Notes: a model not told the origin generated them from the letters alone. A DNA stretch of 50,766 bases from Lentisphaerae bacterium RIFOXYA12_64_32 (GCA_001803235.1 MHBL01000129.1:1-50766), one strand, 5' to 3'. Positions 33,652-43,558 are shown, numbered from the stretch's first letter. Translations and numbers: made by a program.

Positions 33652-34476
33652 TCACACCCCCCCATACGCATTCAGCCCGCCATCGACCACGATCGTGGCG
33701 CCGTGCACAAAGCGCGCGGCATCCGACAGCAGCCACAGTGACGGCCCGACCAAATCCTCCGGTTCACCGAACCGTCCCAGAGGCGTGTGGTCCAGAATGC
33801 GCCGACCGCGCTCCGTCAACTCACCCGTACCCGGTTCAGTCAGGAGGAACCGGTTCTGCTCGGTCTGGAAGAACCCCGGCACCAAGGCGTTGACACGGAT
33901 TTCCTTTGAATACTCCTGCGCCATGTGCACCGCCAACCACTGCGTAAAGTTCACCACAGCCGCTTTGCCGGCCGAGTAGACGACGCTGCGCGTCAACGGC
34001 CGCACGGCGCCCATGGATGCGATGTTCAAAATGTTCCCATTTCCCTGGGCCACCATCACACGCCCGAAGGCCTGACACGGAAAGAACGTGCCGAGGAAAT
34101 TCAGGTCCATGACCTGTCGAACCGCCTCTTCCGGCAGGTCAAAGAAGGCGCGATCCGGCGCGGTTGTGGCTTCGGGGCGTGCGCCGCCGGCCCCGTTAAC
34201 GAGTATGTCCACACGGCCGAACCGGTCCATGACGTTACCCACCAAGCGATCCTGCGACGCCTTGCGAAGTACATCCGCTTCAAAAGCCCGAGCATCGCCT
34301 CCCGCGGCGCGGATGGCGCTGGCGGTTGCCTCCGCCCGCTCCGGATGCCGATGCCCGACGAGCGCCACTCGGGCGCCGGCTCGCGCCAACCCCTCGGCGA
34401 TCGCCTTACACAATACGCCGCTGCCCCCCGTAACCACCGCGACGCGATCTGTGAAAGAAAAGGTTGTATCCACCAT
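33652..34476 (-). CDS. short-chain dehydrogenase/reductase (SDR)
   Basis: A 274-aa NAD(P)-dependent SDR. The cofactor loop is VAVVTGGSGVLCKAIAEGL (the usual final Gly is Cys), DILVNGAGG follows, and the catalytic set is Ser in LNIASMGAV, then Tyr-x3-Lys in VVYSAGKAAV. Ending GATIVVDGGLNAYGGV is standard. Closest in feel to D-mannonate oxidoreductase-type SDRs acting on sugar acids, consistent with a neighbouring symporter, but the substrate is not certain. ATG 34476 is used; TTG 34497, with AAAGG upstream, would add seven residues and is possible. Convergent with the symporter operon. Confidence 0.92.
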   Translation of the reverse strand: MVDTTFSFTDRVAVVTGGSGVLCKAIAEGLARAGARVALVGHRHPERAEATASAIRAAGGDARAFEADVLRKASQDRLVGNVMDRFGRVDILVNGAGGARPEATTAPDRAFFDLPEEAVRQVMDLNFLGTFFPCQAFGRVMVAQGNGNILNIASMGAVRPLTRSVVYSAGKAAVVNFTQWLAVHMAQEYSKEIRVNALVPGFFQTEQNRFLLTEPGTGELTERGRRILDHTPLGRFGEPEDLVGPSLWLLSDAARFVHGATIVVDGGLNAYGGV

Positions 34477-34963
34477 GACCTCCGCTGTCTCAGACAACAG
34501 AACCTTTGCGACGTCGCGCCCTGACCCGCATCACCGTCACCACCATATGAGACGAGCCCTGAATCGCAAGCCCAGAAACTCGCCTCTTTGCCAGTCGGTC
34601 CCGGACGATTGCCGCCGCCGCACCTTGGGGAATCGGTCGGCGCAACGGGTTTCCGCCCCCCCCCCGCCGCCAGTAAGCCCCACCGGCCACGGGAGCCTCT
34701 CCGCAACGCCGGTTCGCAGGTTCGGCCCAGGGCTGTTTCAAGATCCGGTATTCGCGAACGTGGCGCGGCGGTGAGTACCCCCGGCGTGTCCCGATGCCGG
34801 GGGAGGTGCGGTCTGAGGACAGGCCGCACCCACTTGGGCATGTGCAGAGACGTGGCCTCCGATGAGGCGGTGCCGGATCTTGAAACCGCCCTGGGTTCGG
34901 CCCCGTTGGCTTTGGACTCCGTCGTACGGGACGTTAGATTGTCGTCTAAGGAACCGCGTGCGC
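34477..34963. other. 487-bp intergenic region with structured element
   Basis: Between divergent SDR and AraC genes. The right part is occupied by the 170-bp element at 34726-34895; the rest carries no supported gene. Promoters for both flanking genes must lie here. Confidence 0.55.
34726..34895. repeat. 170-bp element with long terminal inverted repeats and internal hairpins
   Basis: Terminal arms 34726-34750 and 34871-34895 match at 23 of 25 positions in inverted orientation. Inside are two hairpins: 34778-34803 (CCCCCGGC/GCCGGGGG) and 34805-34830 (GGTGCGG/CCGCACC). The length and outer CCCAGGGC motif resemble the element at 14735-14905, though the inner sequences differ. Confidence 0.8.
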
Positions 34964-36172
34964 ATGAAGCACGATTCACCCCCAGTGCCAGGCCTCGAAC
35001 CGGCGGTGTTTGCCCGGCTCGACCGCCAGTACCGCAAACGCTGGCGCGTCAGCCTGTATGGTGTGCGCCCCGACGGCACGCTCGCCTGCGGCAAACTCCC
35101 CTGCCGCGCCGACAACGATTCAATCTGCAACCAGACTCGCGCCCTTGCCCTGCAGGAAGCTCTGCGCTGGGGTGATCCGACCATCGTGTTCTGTCCCGCC
35201 GGGCGTCTTCTGTGGGCCGTACCGATGATGCACAACGCGCGGATCGTCGGCGGCCTTGTCGCCAGTGTCGCCGAGGCCCAGGTCTTCCCTGACGGCCAGA
35301 GCCCTGTCCGCATGGACCTGCGCCGCGCCGCCGCGGAACTGCGCGTTCTGGCCGAACGCGAGAACCTCACCAACGCCGCGGCACTCGCGCTGAGCCGCCT
35401 CCAGTGCCTGGCCGAACAACAGCGCGCCCACGCCATCCATGCGTCCAAGGCGTATCGCCACCACGGGATCCGGGCCCTGTATCTGAGAGAGGAACCATCC
35501 CTGTTCTCAGCGATCCGCGCCGGGGACCGCGGCGAAGCCCGGGCCATCCTAAACCGCATCCTCCTGGTCATTCATCAGCACGCGGGCGACCGGCTCGACC
35601 TGGTCAAGAGTATTTTCATGGAGCTCATCGTCAGCATGTGCCGCACCGCCGTGGAAGCTGGCGGCGACCCAGAGGAACTGCTCGGCGCCAATTTCGCCAG
35701 CTTTGCCGAACTCTCACAACTCCGCAACGAGACGGATGTGGCTCACTGGCTGGCAAGGACCCTCGAACAACTGATGGACGCCATCCACCGACATCGCCAA
35801 CGTACCACCGGCGCCGTCCTGCTCAGCGCCCTGGCTTACATCGAGAAGCACATCGCGGCCCCCATATCCAGAGACGATGTCGCCCATGCCGTGTATCTGT
35901 CGCCTTCCCATTTCTCGTTCCTCATCCACAAAGAGTCCGGGACCACGTTCACCGACCTCCTCAACCGCGCTCGCACGGACCGCGCCGCCGAACTGCTCGG
36001 TCAGCGCCGCCTCTCCATCCGCGAAGTGGCGAGTCAGACAGGCTTTGACGACCCAAGCTATTTCACCAAAGTGTTCAAACGCTACCGCCACCAGACGCCA
36101 TTACAGTATCGTCGCCATCTCAGCCTGCCCGCCGTTGCGGCCGAACGCGACGGCGACACCCCGGAGCCCTGA
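34964..36172 (+). CDS. AraC-family regulator with PocR-like sensory domain
   Basis: A 402-aa regulator. Residues about 10-150 fit the PocR ligand-binding domain seen in many AraC and two-component proteins: GVRPDGTLACGKLPCRAD and TIVFCPAGRLLWAVPMM are the conserved Cys-containing segments that may bind a metal or corrinoid-type ligand. A helical linker region follows, then the AraC DNA-binding domain (about 295-395): ISRDDVAHAVYLSPSHFSFL and IREVASQTGFDDPSYFTKVF provide the two helix-turn-helices. It reads away from the SDR gene and toward the arn operon, but a probable terminator separates it from arn. Likely target: the SDR and/or symporter locus; a link to arn cannot be excluded. Confidence 0.92.
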   Translation: MKHDSPPVPGLEPAVFARLDRQYRKRWRVSLYGVRPDGTLACGKLPCRADNDSICNQTRALALQEALRWGDPTIVFCPAGRLLWAVPMMHNARIVGGLVASVAEAQVFPDGQSPVRMDLRRAAAELRVLAERENLTNAAALALSRLQCLAEQQRAHAIHASKAYRHHGIRALYLREEPSLFSAIRAGDRGEARAILNRILLVIHQHAGDRLDLVKSIFMELIVSMCRTAVEAGGDPEELLGANFASFAELSQLRNETDVAHWLARTLEQLMDAIHRHRQRTTGAVLLSALAYIEKHIAAPISRDDVAHAVYLSPSHFSFLIHKESGTTFTDLLNRARTDRAAELLGQRRLSIREVASQTGFDDPSYFTKVFKRYRHQTPLQYRRHLSLPAVAAERDGDTPEP

Positions 36173-36192
36173 CAATGGGGCAAACAGGTATT

Positions 36193-36216
36193 GGGGGCGT
36201 CAGGCTGTGAGCCCCC
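36193..36216 (+). terminator. candidate terminator after the PocR/AraC gene
   Basis: GGGGGC (36193-36198) pairs with GCCCCC (36211-36216) around a 12-base loop, 20 bases after the stop. No T-run follows. Confidence 0.4.
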
Positions 36217-36275
36217 GGCCCAACAGCGGGTGAGACGCACCCAGCGCTCAGCGCCCGCCCCGAGACTGAACCACT

Positions 36276-36319
36276 TCTAAGTTTCCTCTAAGCTGCCTTT
36301 AAGCAACTCCCGCTATTGT
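36276..36319 (+). promoter_or_regulatory. PmrA-like direct-repeat site and promoter of the arn operon
   Basis: Three hexamers in exact 11-bp register: TCTAAG (36276-36281), TCTAAG (36287-36292) and TTTAAG (36298-36303), each separated by five bases. This hexamer-N5-hexamer layout is that of OmpR/PhoB-type response regulator sites, and the sequence is close to the enterobacterial PmrA box (YTTAAK-N5-YTTAAK) that controls arn. TATTGT at 36314-36319, ten bases beyond, is a suitable -10. The match is by eye. Confidence 0.65.
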
Positions 36320-36489
36320 GCGCGAGTTTCACTGACACTCTACGAAAATCGAGGGCAGCGCACCGTTGAACGGTGGGGATCAGACCTTATGCTAATACGA
36401 AACGACTGGGGCTGGCTGGCTGACCTGCAATGGCACGCCGGATCCCAACTCGCTCAGTCTTGCGGGGAAGCCCAATTGAAAGGCCGTCG

Positions 36490-37641
36490 GTGAGGCAAGC
36501 ATTTCTTCCATTTTCGCGGCCGTCGATATCGGAGTCCGAGATTACGGCCGTCGGCGAGGTGTTGCGTTCGGGCTGGATTACGACCGGGACGAAGTGTGTC
36601 GAGTTCGAGCGCCGAATGTGCGAATACACCGGCGCCAGGGAGGCGGTCGCCGTCTGCTCCGCAACGGGCGGCATGCACGTGGTCCTGCGCGCCCTCGGCA
36701 TCGGCCCCGGCGCCGAGGTCATTACTCCAAGCCTGACCTGGGTTTCGACGGTTAATCTCATCGTCCTCGCCGGCGCCACGCCGGTGTTCGCCGATGTGGA
36801 CCGCGATACACTCATGGTCAACATCGACAGCGTACGGGAGAAGATCACCCGCCGCACACGCCTGATCATCCCGGTCCACTTTGCCGGCGCAGCCGCCGAC
36901 ATGGACCCGCTCCGTGAACTGGCCGCCGACAGGAACCTGGCGCTCGTTGAGGACGCCGCTCACGCCCTGGGCACCGAGTACCGCGGCCAGCGCGTCGGCA
37001 AAACGGGCACCACGATCCTGTCGTTCCATCCGATCAAGAATATTACCACCGGCGAGGGCGGTATGGTATGCTCCGACGACCCCGGGTTGGTCGAACACGT
37101 GAAGCGCCTTAAGTTTCACGGACTCGGGGTGGACGCGTTCGACCGCCAGACCCTGGGCCGTTCGCCGCAGGCCGAGGTCATCGAACCCGGCTACAAGTAT
37201 AATCTCACCGACATTTCCGCGGTACTCGGGCTCGGACAACTGACGCGCGTCGACGAGTTCAACCGCCAGCGGACACTTCTGGCGCAGCACTACCGCGAAC
37301 GCCTGGCCGAGGTCGCCGAAGTGCTGCCGCTCCACGACCCCGCGTACCCGGTCCGCCATGCCTGGCACCTGTTCATTGTGAGGTTGGACATCGACAAGGC
37401 ACGCATGACCCGCGACGAGTTCATGGCCGCGCTCAAGGCGCAGAACATCGGGACTGGCCTGCACTTCCGGGCCGTACATCTCCAGAAGTATTACCGTGAC
37501 AACCTGGGGTGCCGGCGCGGCACGCTGCCGAACACCGAGTGGAACTCGGACCGCATCTGCTCGTTGCCGCTGTTCCCCGACATGACTACCGATGATGTGG
37601 ACCAAGTGGTCGAGGCCATTAAGACCGTGCTGAAGAGGTAA
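36490..37641 (+). CDS. arnB: UDP-4-amino-4-deoxy-L-arabinose--oxoglutarate aminotransferase
   Basis: PLP-dependent DegT/DnrJ-family aminotransferase (383 aa) that converts UDP-4-keto-arabinose to UDP-4-amino-4-deoxy-L-arabinose with glutamate. [14 protein letters not shown] and SGWITTGTK match the E. coli ArnB start; VEDAAHALG gives the PLP ring Asp (about 155), and [14 protein letters not shown] supplies the Schiff-base Lys (about 183). C-terminal [11 protein letters not shown] is typical of ArnB. GTG 36490 with AAAGG six bases upstream gives the standard length; ATG 36430 would add 20 residues not seen in homologues and cannot be excluded. First gene of arnBCADT. Confidence 0.95.
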   Translation: MRQAFLPFSRPSISESEITAVGEVLRSGWITTGTKCVEFERRMCEYTGAREAVAVCSATGGMHVVLRALGIGPGAEVITPSLTWVSTVNLIVLAGATPVFADVDRDTLMVNIDSVREKITRRTRLIIPVHFAGAAADMDPLRELAADRNLALVEDAAHALGTEYRGQRVGKTGTTILSFHPIKNITTGEGGMVCSDDPGLVEHVKRLKFHGLGVDAFDRQTLGRSPQAEVIEPGYKYNLTDISAVLGLGQLTRVDEFNRQRTLLAQHYRERLAEVAEVLPLHDPAYPVRHAWHLFIVRLDIDKARMTRDEFMAALKAQNIGTGLHFRAVHLQKYYRDNLGCRRGTLPNTEWNSDRICSLPLFPDMTTDDVDQVVEAIKTVLKR

Positions 37642-37650
37642 CCACAGCCC

Positions 37651-38664
37651 ATGACGGACGCGGCGGACAAAATTCAGACAGGCCCGGTTTCGTTTTCTGT
37701 CGTCATTCCCGTCTATAACGAGCAGGCGACGCTGGGAGAATTGGTGCGACGCTGCTTGGACGCCTGCGAGAAAACAGCCGTTCCCTTCGAGATCCTCCTC
37801 GTCGACGACGGCAGCCGCGACGAGTCCGCCAACCTGATCAACGCGGCCACGGCGGCAAACCCGGGCCGCGTCGTGGGCGTACTGCTGAACCGCAACTACG
37901 GCCAACACGCGGCGGTGATGGCTGGCCTGGCCCAGTCCCGAGGCGATATGGTGATCACGCTGGACGCGGACCTGCAGAACCCCCCGGAGGAAATCCCCCA
38001 TCTCGTGGCCAAAATACAGGAAGGCTACGACGTGGTCGGCAGCGTGAGGATGGATCGCCAGGACACGTTGTTCCGCCGCCTGGCATCCGCCGTGATCAAC
38101 AAGGCTGTTCAGAAGACCACGGGGGTCATGATGCACGACTACGGCTGCATGTTGCGCGCCTACCGCCGCCACGTGGTCGATGCGATGTTGGAATGCGACG
38201 AACGCAGCACGTTCATCCCGGTGCTGGCCAACAGCTTTGCGCGCCGCACCACGGAAGTCGAGGTGCGCCACGCCGAACGCGCCGCCGGCGAGTCCAAGTA
38301 CAGCATCTGGAAACTCATCAGCCTGCAGTTCGACTTGCTCACTTGCATGACTACCCTGCCGCTGCGGGTCCTGACCGTGCTCGGCGCCATCATTTCCCTG
38401 GGTGGCGTTGGCTTCGGCCTGCTGCTGTTCGTTCTGCGCCTTATCCACGGCCCGGAATGGGCGGCGCAGGGCGTGTTCACCTTGTTCGCCATTCTGTTCT
38501 TCTTTGTCGGTGCCCAGTTCATGGCCCTCGGCCTGCTGGGTGAGTATGTCGGACGGATCTACCACGATGTTCGGGCTCGGCCACGGTACTTCGTCGAACG
38601 GATCGTCGGCGCCACGGCCCTTGCGACGCGGCCCGTCGCGCCGGACGTGCATCAGGACCGGTAG
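37651..38664 (+). CDS. arnC: undecaprenyl-phosphate 4-deoxy-4-formamido-L-arabinose transferase
   Basis: GT2-family membrane glycosyltransferase (337 aa) that loads formylated aminoarabinose onto undecaprenyl phosphate at the inner membrane. [31 protein letters not shown] and [12 protein letters not shown] show the GT-A fold with the DxD metal site (Asp-Ala-Asp); [14 protein letters not shown] is the conserved acceptor segment. Two transmembrane helices near residues 240-290 anchor it. It lies 9 bases after arnB. Similar dolichol-phosphate-mannose synthase-like GT2 proteins exist, but the operon makes ArnC clear. Confidence 0.95.
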   Translation: MTDAADKIQTGPVSFSVVIPVYNEQATLGELVRRCLDACEKTAVPFEILLVDDGSRDESANLINAATAANPGRVVGVLLNRNYGQHAAVMAGLAQSRGDMVITLDADLQNPPEEIPHLVAKIQEGYDVVGSVRMDRQDTLFRRLASAVINKAVQKTTGVMMHDYGCMLRAYRRHVVDAMLECDERSTFIPVLANSFARRTTEVEVRHAERAAGESKYSIWKLISLQFDLLTCMTTLPLRVLTVLGAIISLGGVGFGLLLFVLRLIHGPEWAAQGVFTLFAILFFFVGAQFMALGLLGEYVGRIYHDVRARPRYFVERIVGATALATRPVAPDVHQDR

Positions 38665-38702
38665 TACCCCCGCGCCGGCCATCACCTGCGAAAGGTCATT
38701 TC

Positions 38703-40715
38703 ATGCGAGCGGTTGTTCTGGCATACCACAACATCGGGCGCGTTGGGATCGAAGCATTGCTCCGCCACGGCTTCGAAATCGCCGCCGTCTTCACGCACCG
38801 GGACGATCCCGCGGAAAACCTGTGGTTTGGGTCCGTCGCAGAACTGGCAGCAAGCAGGGACCTGCCTGTGTTCGCGCCGGCAGATATCAACCACCCGTTG
38901 TGGGTACAACGGATCCGCGACCTGAAACCGGACATCCTCTTCTCGTTCTACTATCGCGACATGGTCAAGAAACCGCTCCTGGCCATTCCTCCGTCGGGCT
39001 GCCTCAATCTGCACGGGTCACTGCTGCCGAAGTACCGGGGCCGCTGCCCCATCAACTGGGTCCTGGTGCACGGCGAAAAGGAAACCGGTGTCACGCTGCA
39101 CTATATGACGCCGAAACCGGACGACGGTGACATCGTGGCCCAGGCACGTATCCCGATCGATGACGCCGACACGGCCCGGTCCCTTAACGAGAAGGCGACC
39201 GCTGCTGCCGCCACGATGCTCGACAGCATTCTGCCCAAAGTCCGCGACGGCAAGGCCCCCCGCACGCCGCAGGACCACGCCCGGGCCACTTACTTCGGAG
39301 GCCGGCGCCCGGCCGATGGCGAAATCGACTGGAAGAAGAGCGCCACCGAGGTCCGCAACCTCATCCGGGCCGTGACCCGACCCTACCCGGGGGCCTTCAG
39401 TCACATTGGCGACACCAAGTACCTGTTCTGGAGCGCCACCCAAGTTCCCAGCACGACTGCCGACGCATCACCCGGCACCGTTCTGTCGGCCGATCCGCTG
39501 GTGATTGCCTGCGGTCGCGATGCACTGCACATCGACTACGCGCAGACCGAGAACGGCGTCTACATGCGGGGTGCCCAACTGGCTCAGGAGATGAACATCG
39601 TTGCCGGAATGCGCCTTGGCTCGAACGCCAGCCGTCGCGCTGAAGCAACGCGCCGGCGCAGCATCCTGATCCTCGGCGTCAACGGCTTCATCGGCAATGC
39701 GCTGACCGAACGTTTGCTGGCCAGCGGCAAGTACGACGTGCACGGCATGGACCTGCGCTCGAATCATGTTCAACGTTTCCTGGGGCAACCCGGGTTCCAC
39801 TTCGACGAGTGCGACATCTCCATCCACCGTGAGTGGCTCGAATACCACATCCGTAAGTGTGACATCGTCATGCCGTTGATCGCCATCGCCACCCCCATCG
39901 AGTACACGCGAAACCCGTTGCGCGTCTTCGAACTCGACTTCGAGGAAAACCTTCGGGTGGTTCGCTACTGTGTGCGCTACGGCAAACGCATCATCTTCCC
40001 CTCCACGTCAGAAGTGTACGGGATGTGCGATGAATCGGAGTTTGACGAGGACAACTCCAAGCTGATTCTCGGCCCGATCCGCATGCAGCGGTGGATCTAC
40101 TCGTGCAGCAAGCAACTCCTCGACCGGGTGATCTGGGCCTACGGCCAACAGCAGGGCCTGAAGTTCACCCTTTTCCGCCCCTTCAACTGGGTGGGGCCGC
40201 GACTCGACAGCCTCAAGGCCGCACGGATTGGCAGTTCCCGTGCCATCACCCAACTCATCCTCAATCTAGTTGAAGGAACGCCCATCCTGCTCATCGACGG
40301 CGGCAGCCAGAAACGTTGCTTCACCGATGTCACCGACGGGGTCGAATGCCTCTACCGAATTGTCGAAAACGCCACTGGCGTCTGCGACGGACAGATCATC
40401 AATATCGGCAATCCGGACAATGAAGCGAGCATTCGCGAACTGGCCCAGATGCTGGTCGCGAAATTCGATGCGCACCCGCTCCGCGCCAAGTTCCCTCCGT
40501 TCGCCGGCTATCGCGAGGTCGAGAGTCGCTCTTACTACGGCGCCGGCTATCAGGATGTGCAGAATCGCAAACCCAGTATTCGCAACGCACGGCGCCTTGT
40601 GGGATGGAGCCCGACGGTCGGCATGGAGAAGTCCGTCGAACAAACCCTGGACTTCTTCCTCCGCGACGCCGTAACCTCCGGCGAGTTCCGGGTGGACGCG
40701 GATGAGACCGAGTGA
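38703..40715 (+). CDS. arnA: bifunctional UDP-L-Ara4N formyltransferase / UDP-glucuronate decarboxylase
   Basis: Bifunctional ArnA (670 aa; E. coli 660). The N-terminal formyltransferase (1-305) has the catalytic trio in the same numbering as E. coli: N102 and H104 in [14 protein letters not shown], and D140 in KPDDGD. The C-terminal SDR-type decarboxylase (318-665) has the NAD loop [11 protein letters not shown] near 321-331, the Ser-x-Glu of FPSTSEVYG (E437), the Tyr-x3-Lys pair in WIYSCSKQ (Y466, K470), and [19 protein letters not shown] with the key Arg. Thus both activities should be intact: oxidative decarboxylation of UDP-GlcA (first pathway step) and formylation of UDP-Ara4N. It is 38 bases after arnC. 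Confidence 0.97.
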   Translation: MRAVVLAYHNIGRVGIEALLRHGFEIAAVFTHRDDPAENLWFGSVAELAASRDLPVFAPADINHPLWVQRIRDLKPDILFSFYYRDMVKKPLLAIPPSGCLNLHGSLLPKYRGRCPINWVLVHGEKETGVTLHYMTPKPDDGDIVAQARIPIDDADTARSLNEKATAAAATMLDSILPKVRDGKAPRTPQDHARATYFGGRRPADGEIDWKKSATEVRNLIRAVTRPYPGAFSHIGDTKYLFWSATQVPSTTADASPGTVLSADPLVIACGRDALHIDYAQTENGVYMRGAQLAQEMNIVAGMRLGSNASRRAEATRRRSILILGVNGFIGNALTERLLASGKYDVHGMDLRSNHVQRFLGQPGFHFDECDISIHREWLEYHIRKCDIVMPLIAIATPIEYTRNPLRVFELDFEENLRVVRYCVRYGKRIIFPSTSEVYGMCDESEFDEDNSKLILGPIRMQRWIYSCSKQLLDRVIWAYGQQQGLKFTLFRPFNWVGPRLDSLKAARIGSSRAITQLILNLVEGTPILLIDGGSQKRCFTDVTDGVECLYRIVENATGVCDGQIINIGNPDNEASIRELAQMLVAKFDAHPLRAKFPPFAGYREVESRSYYGAGYQDVQNRKPSIRNARRLVGWSPTVGMEKSVEQTLDFFLRDAVTSGEFRVDADETE

Positions 40716-40879
40716 CATAGCCGCGGACCGGTTGCCGTTAACGGGCAGAGAGAGGTGTCAGGTTTCGCGAAAGAGATCCGGCAGGCAGGCCGCCAGACGA
40801 ATCACCTGGTCTCACAACTCTGATACATGAAACCCGCACACTCAACGGTCAGGCCCAACCCGTTTAGGAACCCCAACCC

Positions 40880-41767
40880 GTGAAGGTCGGCCTTCGCATT
40901 GACGTAGACACTTACCGCGGGACTCGCCAAGGCGTACCGCGACTCTGTGACCGGCTTGCGAAGCACGGGGTTTGCGCCACGTTCTTCTTCTCGGTCGGCC
41001 CGGACAACATGGGGCGCCATATCTGGCGGCTTCTTCGCCCCGCGTTCTTGATGAAGATGCTCCGATCCAAAGCCGGAAGCCTCTACGGCTGGGACATCCT
41101 GCTCCGCGGAACGTTCTGGCCCGGCCCAAACATCGGGGAGAAGTGTGCCGACGTGATTCGCGCAACCGCAAACGCCGGACATGAGGTGGGGTTGCACGCC
41201 TGGGACCACCACGCCTGGCAAGCCCGCCTCGACACGATGGACGGTGTCGCCATCCGCCGAAACCTGACACGAGGTACGGAGTCGCTGACCCGAATCATGG
41301 ATCGTCCCCCAACCTGCTCCGCCGCTCCATCCTGGAAGTGCAACGACACGGTGCTGCGCGAACAACTGGCGCACCCGTTTGCTTTCAACAGCGACTGCCG
41401 CGGGAGTTCAGTCTTCCTGCCGGTTGTGGACGGGCATGCCCTTCCCCGACCGCAGGTCCCCGTCACCCTGCCGACATACGATGAGGTGATCGGGCGGAAT
41501 GGCGTCTCGGACGCGAACTACAACGAGTTCCTGTTCGCCAGACTCAGACCTGATTCGCTGAATGTTCTGACGATCCATGCCGAGGTGGAGGGGCTGGCAC
41601 GCGAAACACTGTTCGAGGAATTCATCCGCCTCTGTGCCGCGAAAAATGTGGTGTTCGTACCGCTGGGCAACCTGGTGACGGACGGCCCTCCCCCGGTCCA
41701 GGCACCGATGGTTCGCGGCTCCGTGCCTGGCCGTGACGGCTGGGTCGCCTGTCAAGGCGCGGCCTGA
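40880..41767 (+). CDS. arnD: 4-deoxy-4-formamido-L-arabinose-phosphoundecaprenol deformylase
   Basis: Polysaccharide-deacetylase (NodB-fold) family enzyme of 295 aa that removes the formyl group from the lipid-linked sugar on the inner membrane. VGLRIDVDTYRGTRQGVPRL carries the metal-binding Asp pair, HEVGLHAWDHHAWQ supplies the metal His residues, and NCVLTIHAEVEG-like sequence near residue 230 (LNVLTIHAEVEGL) has the final His. GTG start at 40880, giving the family's typical MKVGLRIDVDT opening. A 164-base gap with no gene separates it from arnA, the widest in the operon. Confidence 0.95.
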   Translation: MKVGLRIDVDTYRGTRQGVPRLCDRLAKHGVCATFFFSVGPDNMGRHIWRLLRPAFLMKMLRSKAGSLYGWDILLRGTFWPGPNIGEKCADVIRATANAGHEVGLHAWDHHAWQARLDTMDGVAIRRNLTRGTESLTRIMDRPPTCSAAPSWKCNDTVLREQLAHPFAFNSDCRGSSVFLPVVDGHALPRPQVPVTLPTYDEVIGRNGVSDANYNEFLFARLRPDSLNVLTIHAEVEGLARETLFEEFIRLCAAKNVVFVPLGNLVTDGPPPVQAPMVRGSVPGRDGWVACQGAA

Positions 41768-41816
41768 GAACCGAAAGATCGTCGTGAACCGCGGCGATGA
41801 TGCCGCATCGAGTCCA

Positions 41817-43517
41817 ATGCGCAAGACCTACATCGCCCTAATCAGCGCCTATGCCCTGGTGTATCTGTTGCCCCTTGGGGTACGCCCGCTCATGGCTCCC
41901 GACGAGGTGCGGTACGCGGAAATCCCACGCGAAATGCTAACCTCCGGCGACTGGGTGGTTCCACACTTGGCCGGCGTACGCTACTTCGAAAAACCCGTCC
42001 TCGGCTATTGGCTCAGCGCCATGGCGATGAAGCTCTTTGGTGAAAACGCATTCGCGGTTCGGCTCCCGTCCGCGCTTGCCGCCGGCCTCTCCGCCCTGAC
42101 CGTCTTCCTGCTGGTGCGACGCTTCGGCGGCGGCGAAATCACGGCCCCTGTCGCCGCAACCGTGCTTCTATCGTCCGGCATGTTCCTGGCCATCGGCACG
42201 TTCGCCATCCTGGACAGCGCCCTGACGTTCTTCCTGACAGCCGCCATCGCGCTGTTCTTCGCCGCAGACTGTGCGGTGACACGTACAGCCAGGAACGGCC
42301 TGCTGGCCCTGTTCGGCATCTGTTGCGGGCTGGCCTTCCTCGTCAAGGGCTTTCTCGCGTTTGCCGTCCCGGTTGCAGTGATCGTGCCATACATGGTATG
42401 GGAGCGGCGCTGGAAGGAACTGTTCCGCATGGCGTGGGTGCCCATGCTCGCCGCCCTAATCGTGGCACTGCCTTGGGGCATTCTGATTCACCAACGGGAA
42501 CCCGACTTCTGGGGATACTTCTTCTGGCACGAACATATCCGCCGTTTCTTCTCGCATACGCGGGCCCAGCACGCAAAACCGTTCTGGTACTTCCTGCCGA
42601 TGCTCGCAGCCGGAGTCTTGCCGTGGACCTTGCTCCTGCCTGCCGCAGCAATCGGCCTGCGGTCCACGGATCTGCGGGACCGACTCACACGGTACGCGCT
42701 GTGCTGGTTTGCTTTTCCCTTCCTCTTCTTCTCCACCTGCAGCGGCAAGATCGCAACATACATTCTGCCGTGCTTTCCGCCCCTGGCTATCCTGTGCAGC
42801 ATCGGTCTTCAACGCTACTATGCTGCGGGCCGCAACCGGGCTTTCACGGTCGGGGCCAGCGTTTTTGCGACGGGAATAGGGATCGCCAGTGCAGGGCTGG
42901 CTCTAGTGCAGATCCTCGACCTCGGAGAACTCGCTGTCTACCGTCCGGACGAAACATGGAAATGGGTGCTGGCCGTGGCCGCAGGTTTGGCGTGTTCCCT
43001 CTGCGTCGCGCATGCCGCACGGGCGAACTCATCATCGTGGAATACGAGGGCGACACTCATCGGCGCCGGGGGGGGACTTCTGTTTCTGGTCATGCCCGCG
43101 GTGCTACCGGCCGTGGTCATCGATCGCCGGGCGCCAGGTCCGTTCCTGCTCCAGATCGCCGATCGAATCACTCCTGATACCATCGTGGTCGCCGACAAAC
43201 CCATGATCCAGCCAGCCTGCTGGTTCTTTCGCAGAACGGATGTCCACCAGACCGACGACTCCGGCGAACTCGGACACGGCTTGGCATATCCCGACGCCAA
43301 GTGGAGACTTCTGCCGGAAAGCGCGATTGGGGAAATGCTGGCGAACTCGGCAAGACGCATTCGTATCGCCATCATTGTGGATGGCGAGGACTATCCCCAG
43401 GCGCGACTCCAACTTCCCCCCCCGACGTTCGAACACATCGGCCCGCGCTATGTCTATGCAGAGTTCGAGGGCGGAGGAAACTTGCCGCCTGAACGGGCCA
43501 ACGGACAGCAACAGTAA
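41817..43517 (+). CDS. arnT: lipid A 4-amino-4-deoxy-L-arabinose transferase
   Basis: ArnT-type GT-C glycosyltransferase (566 aa) that moves aminoarabinose from undecaprenyl phosphate to lipid A on the periplasmic face of the inner membrane, lowering surface negative charge and sensitivity to cationic peptides. About 11 to 12 hydrophobic helices cover residues 5-430, followed by a periplasmic C-terminal domain. The first periplasmic loop has MAPDEVRYAEIPREML, the acidic motif of ArnT/PMT proteins, with WVVPHLAGVRYFEKP after it. ATG 41817 is chosen because the first helix begins at once; the frame overlaps arnD further upstream. Last gene of the operon. Confidence 0.95.
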   Translation: MRKTYIALISAYALVYLLPLGVRPLMAPDEVRYAEIPREMLTSGDWVVPHLAGVRYFEKPVLGYWLSAMAMKLFGENAFAVRLPSALAAGLSALTVFLLVRRFGGGEITAPVAATVLLSSGMFLAIGTFAILDSALTFFLTAAIALFFAADCAVTRTARNGLLALFGICCGLAFLVKGFLAFAVPVAVIVPYMVWERRWKELFRMAWVPMLAALIVALPWGILIHQREPDFWGYFFWHEHIRRFFSHTRAQHAKPFWYFLPMLAAGVLPWTLLLPAAAIGLRSTDLRDRLTRYALCWFAFPFLFFSTCSGKIATYILPCFPPLAILCSIGLQRYYAAGRNRAFTVGASVFATGIGIASAGLALVQILDLGELAVYRPDETWKWVLAVAAGLACSLCVAHAARANSSSWNTRATLIGAGGGLLFLVMPAVLPAVVIDRRAPGPFLLQIADRITPDTIVVADKPMIQPACWFFRRTDVHQTDDSGELGHGLAYPDAKWRLLPESAIGEMLANSARRIRIAIIVDGEDYPQARLQLPPPTFEHIGPRYVYAEFEGGGNLPPERANGQQQ

Positions 43518-43558
43518 ATCCCAATCTGCGCGGGTAAACACCGGCTTCCGCGCGCCGT

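Larger units (their letters stand above)
36173..36489. other. intergenic control region of the arn operon
   Basis: 317 bases between the PocR/AraC gene and arnB. It holds a candidate terminator, three direct-repeat hexamers with a -10 element, and a leader of about 165 bases with no further structure that I can support. Confidence 0.55.

Noticed and set aside
34101..34979. Minus-strand open frame running through the 170-bp element
   Set aside because: It overlaps the SDR gene out of frame and crosses the palindromic element; residues look like repeat-derived translation, not a fold.
34964..36172. The PocR/AraC regulator as controller of the arn operon
   Set aside because: It is adjacent, but a candidate terminator separates them and the arn site looks like that of a response regulator; no evidence ties the two.
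36454..38685. Open frame of 743 codons on the minus strand
   Set aside because: Antisense to arnB and arnC, which are certain; composition is His/Gly/Val-rich shadow.
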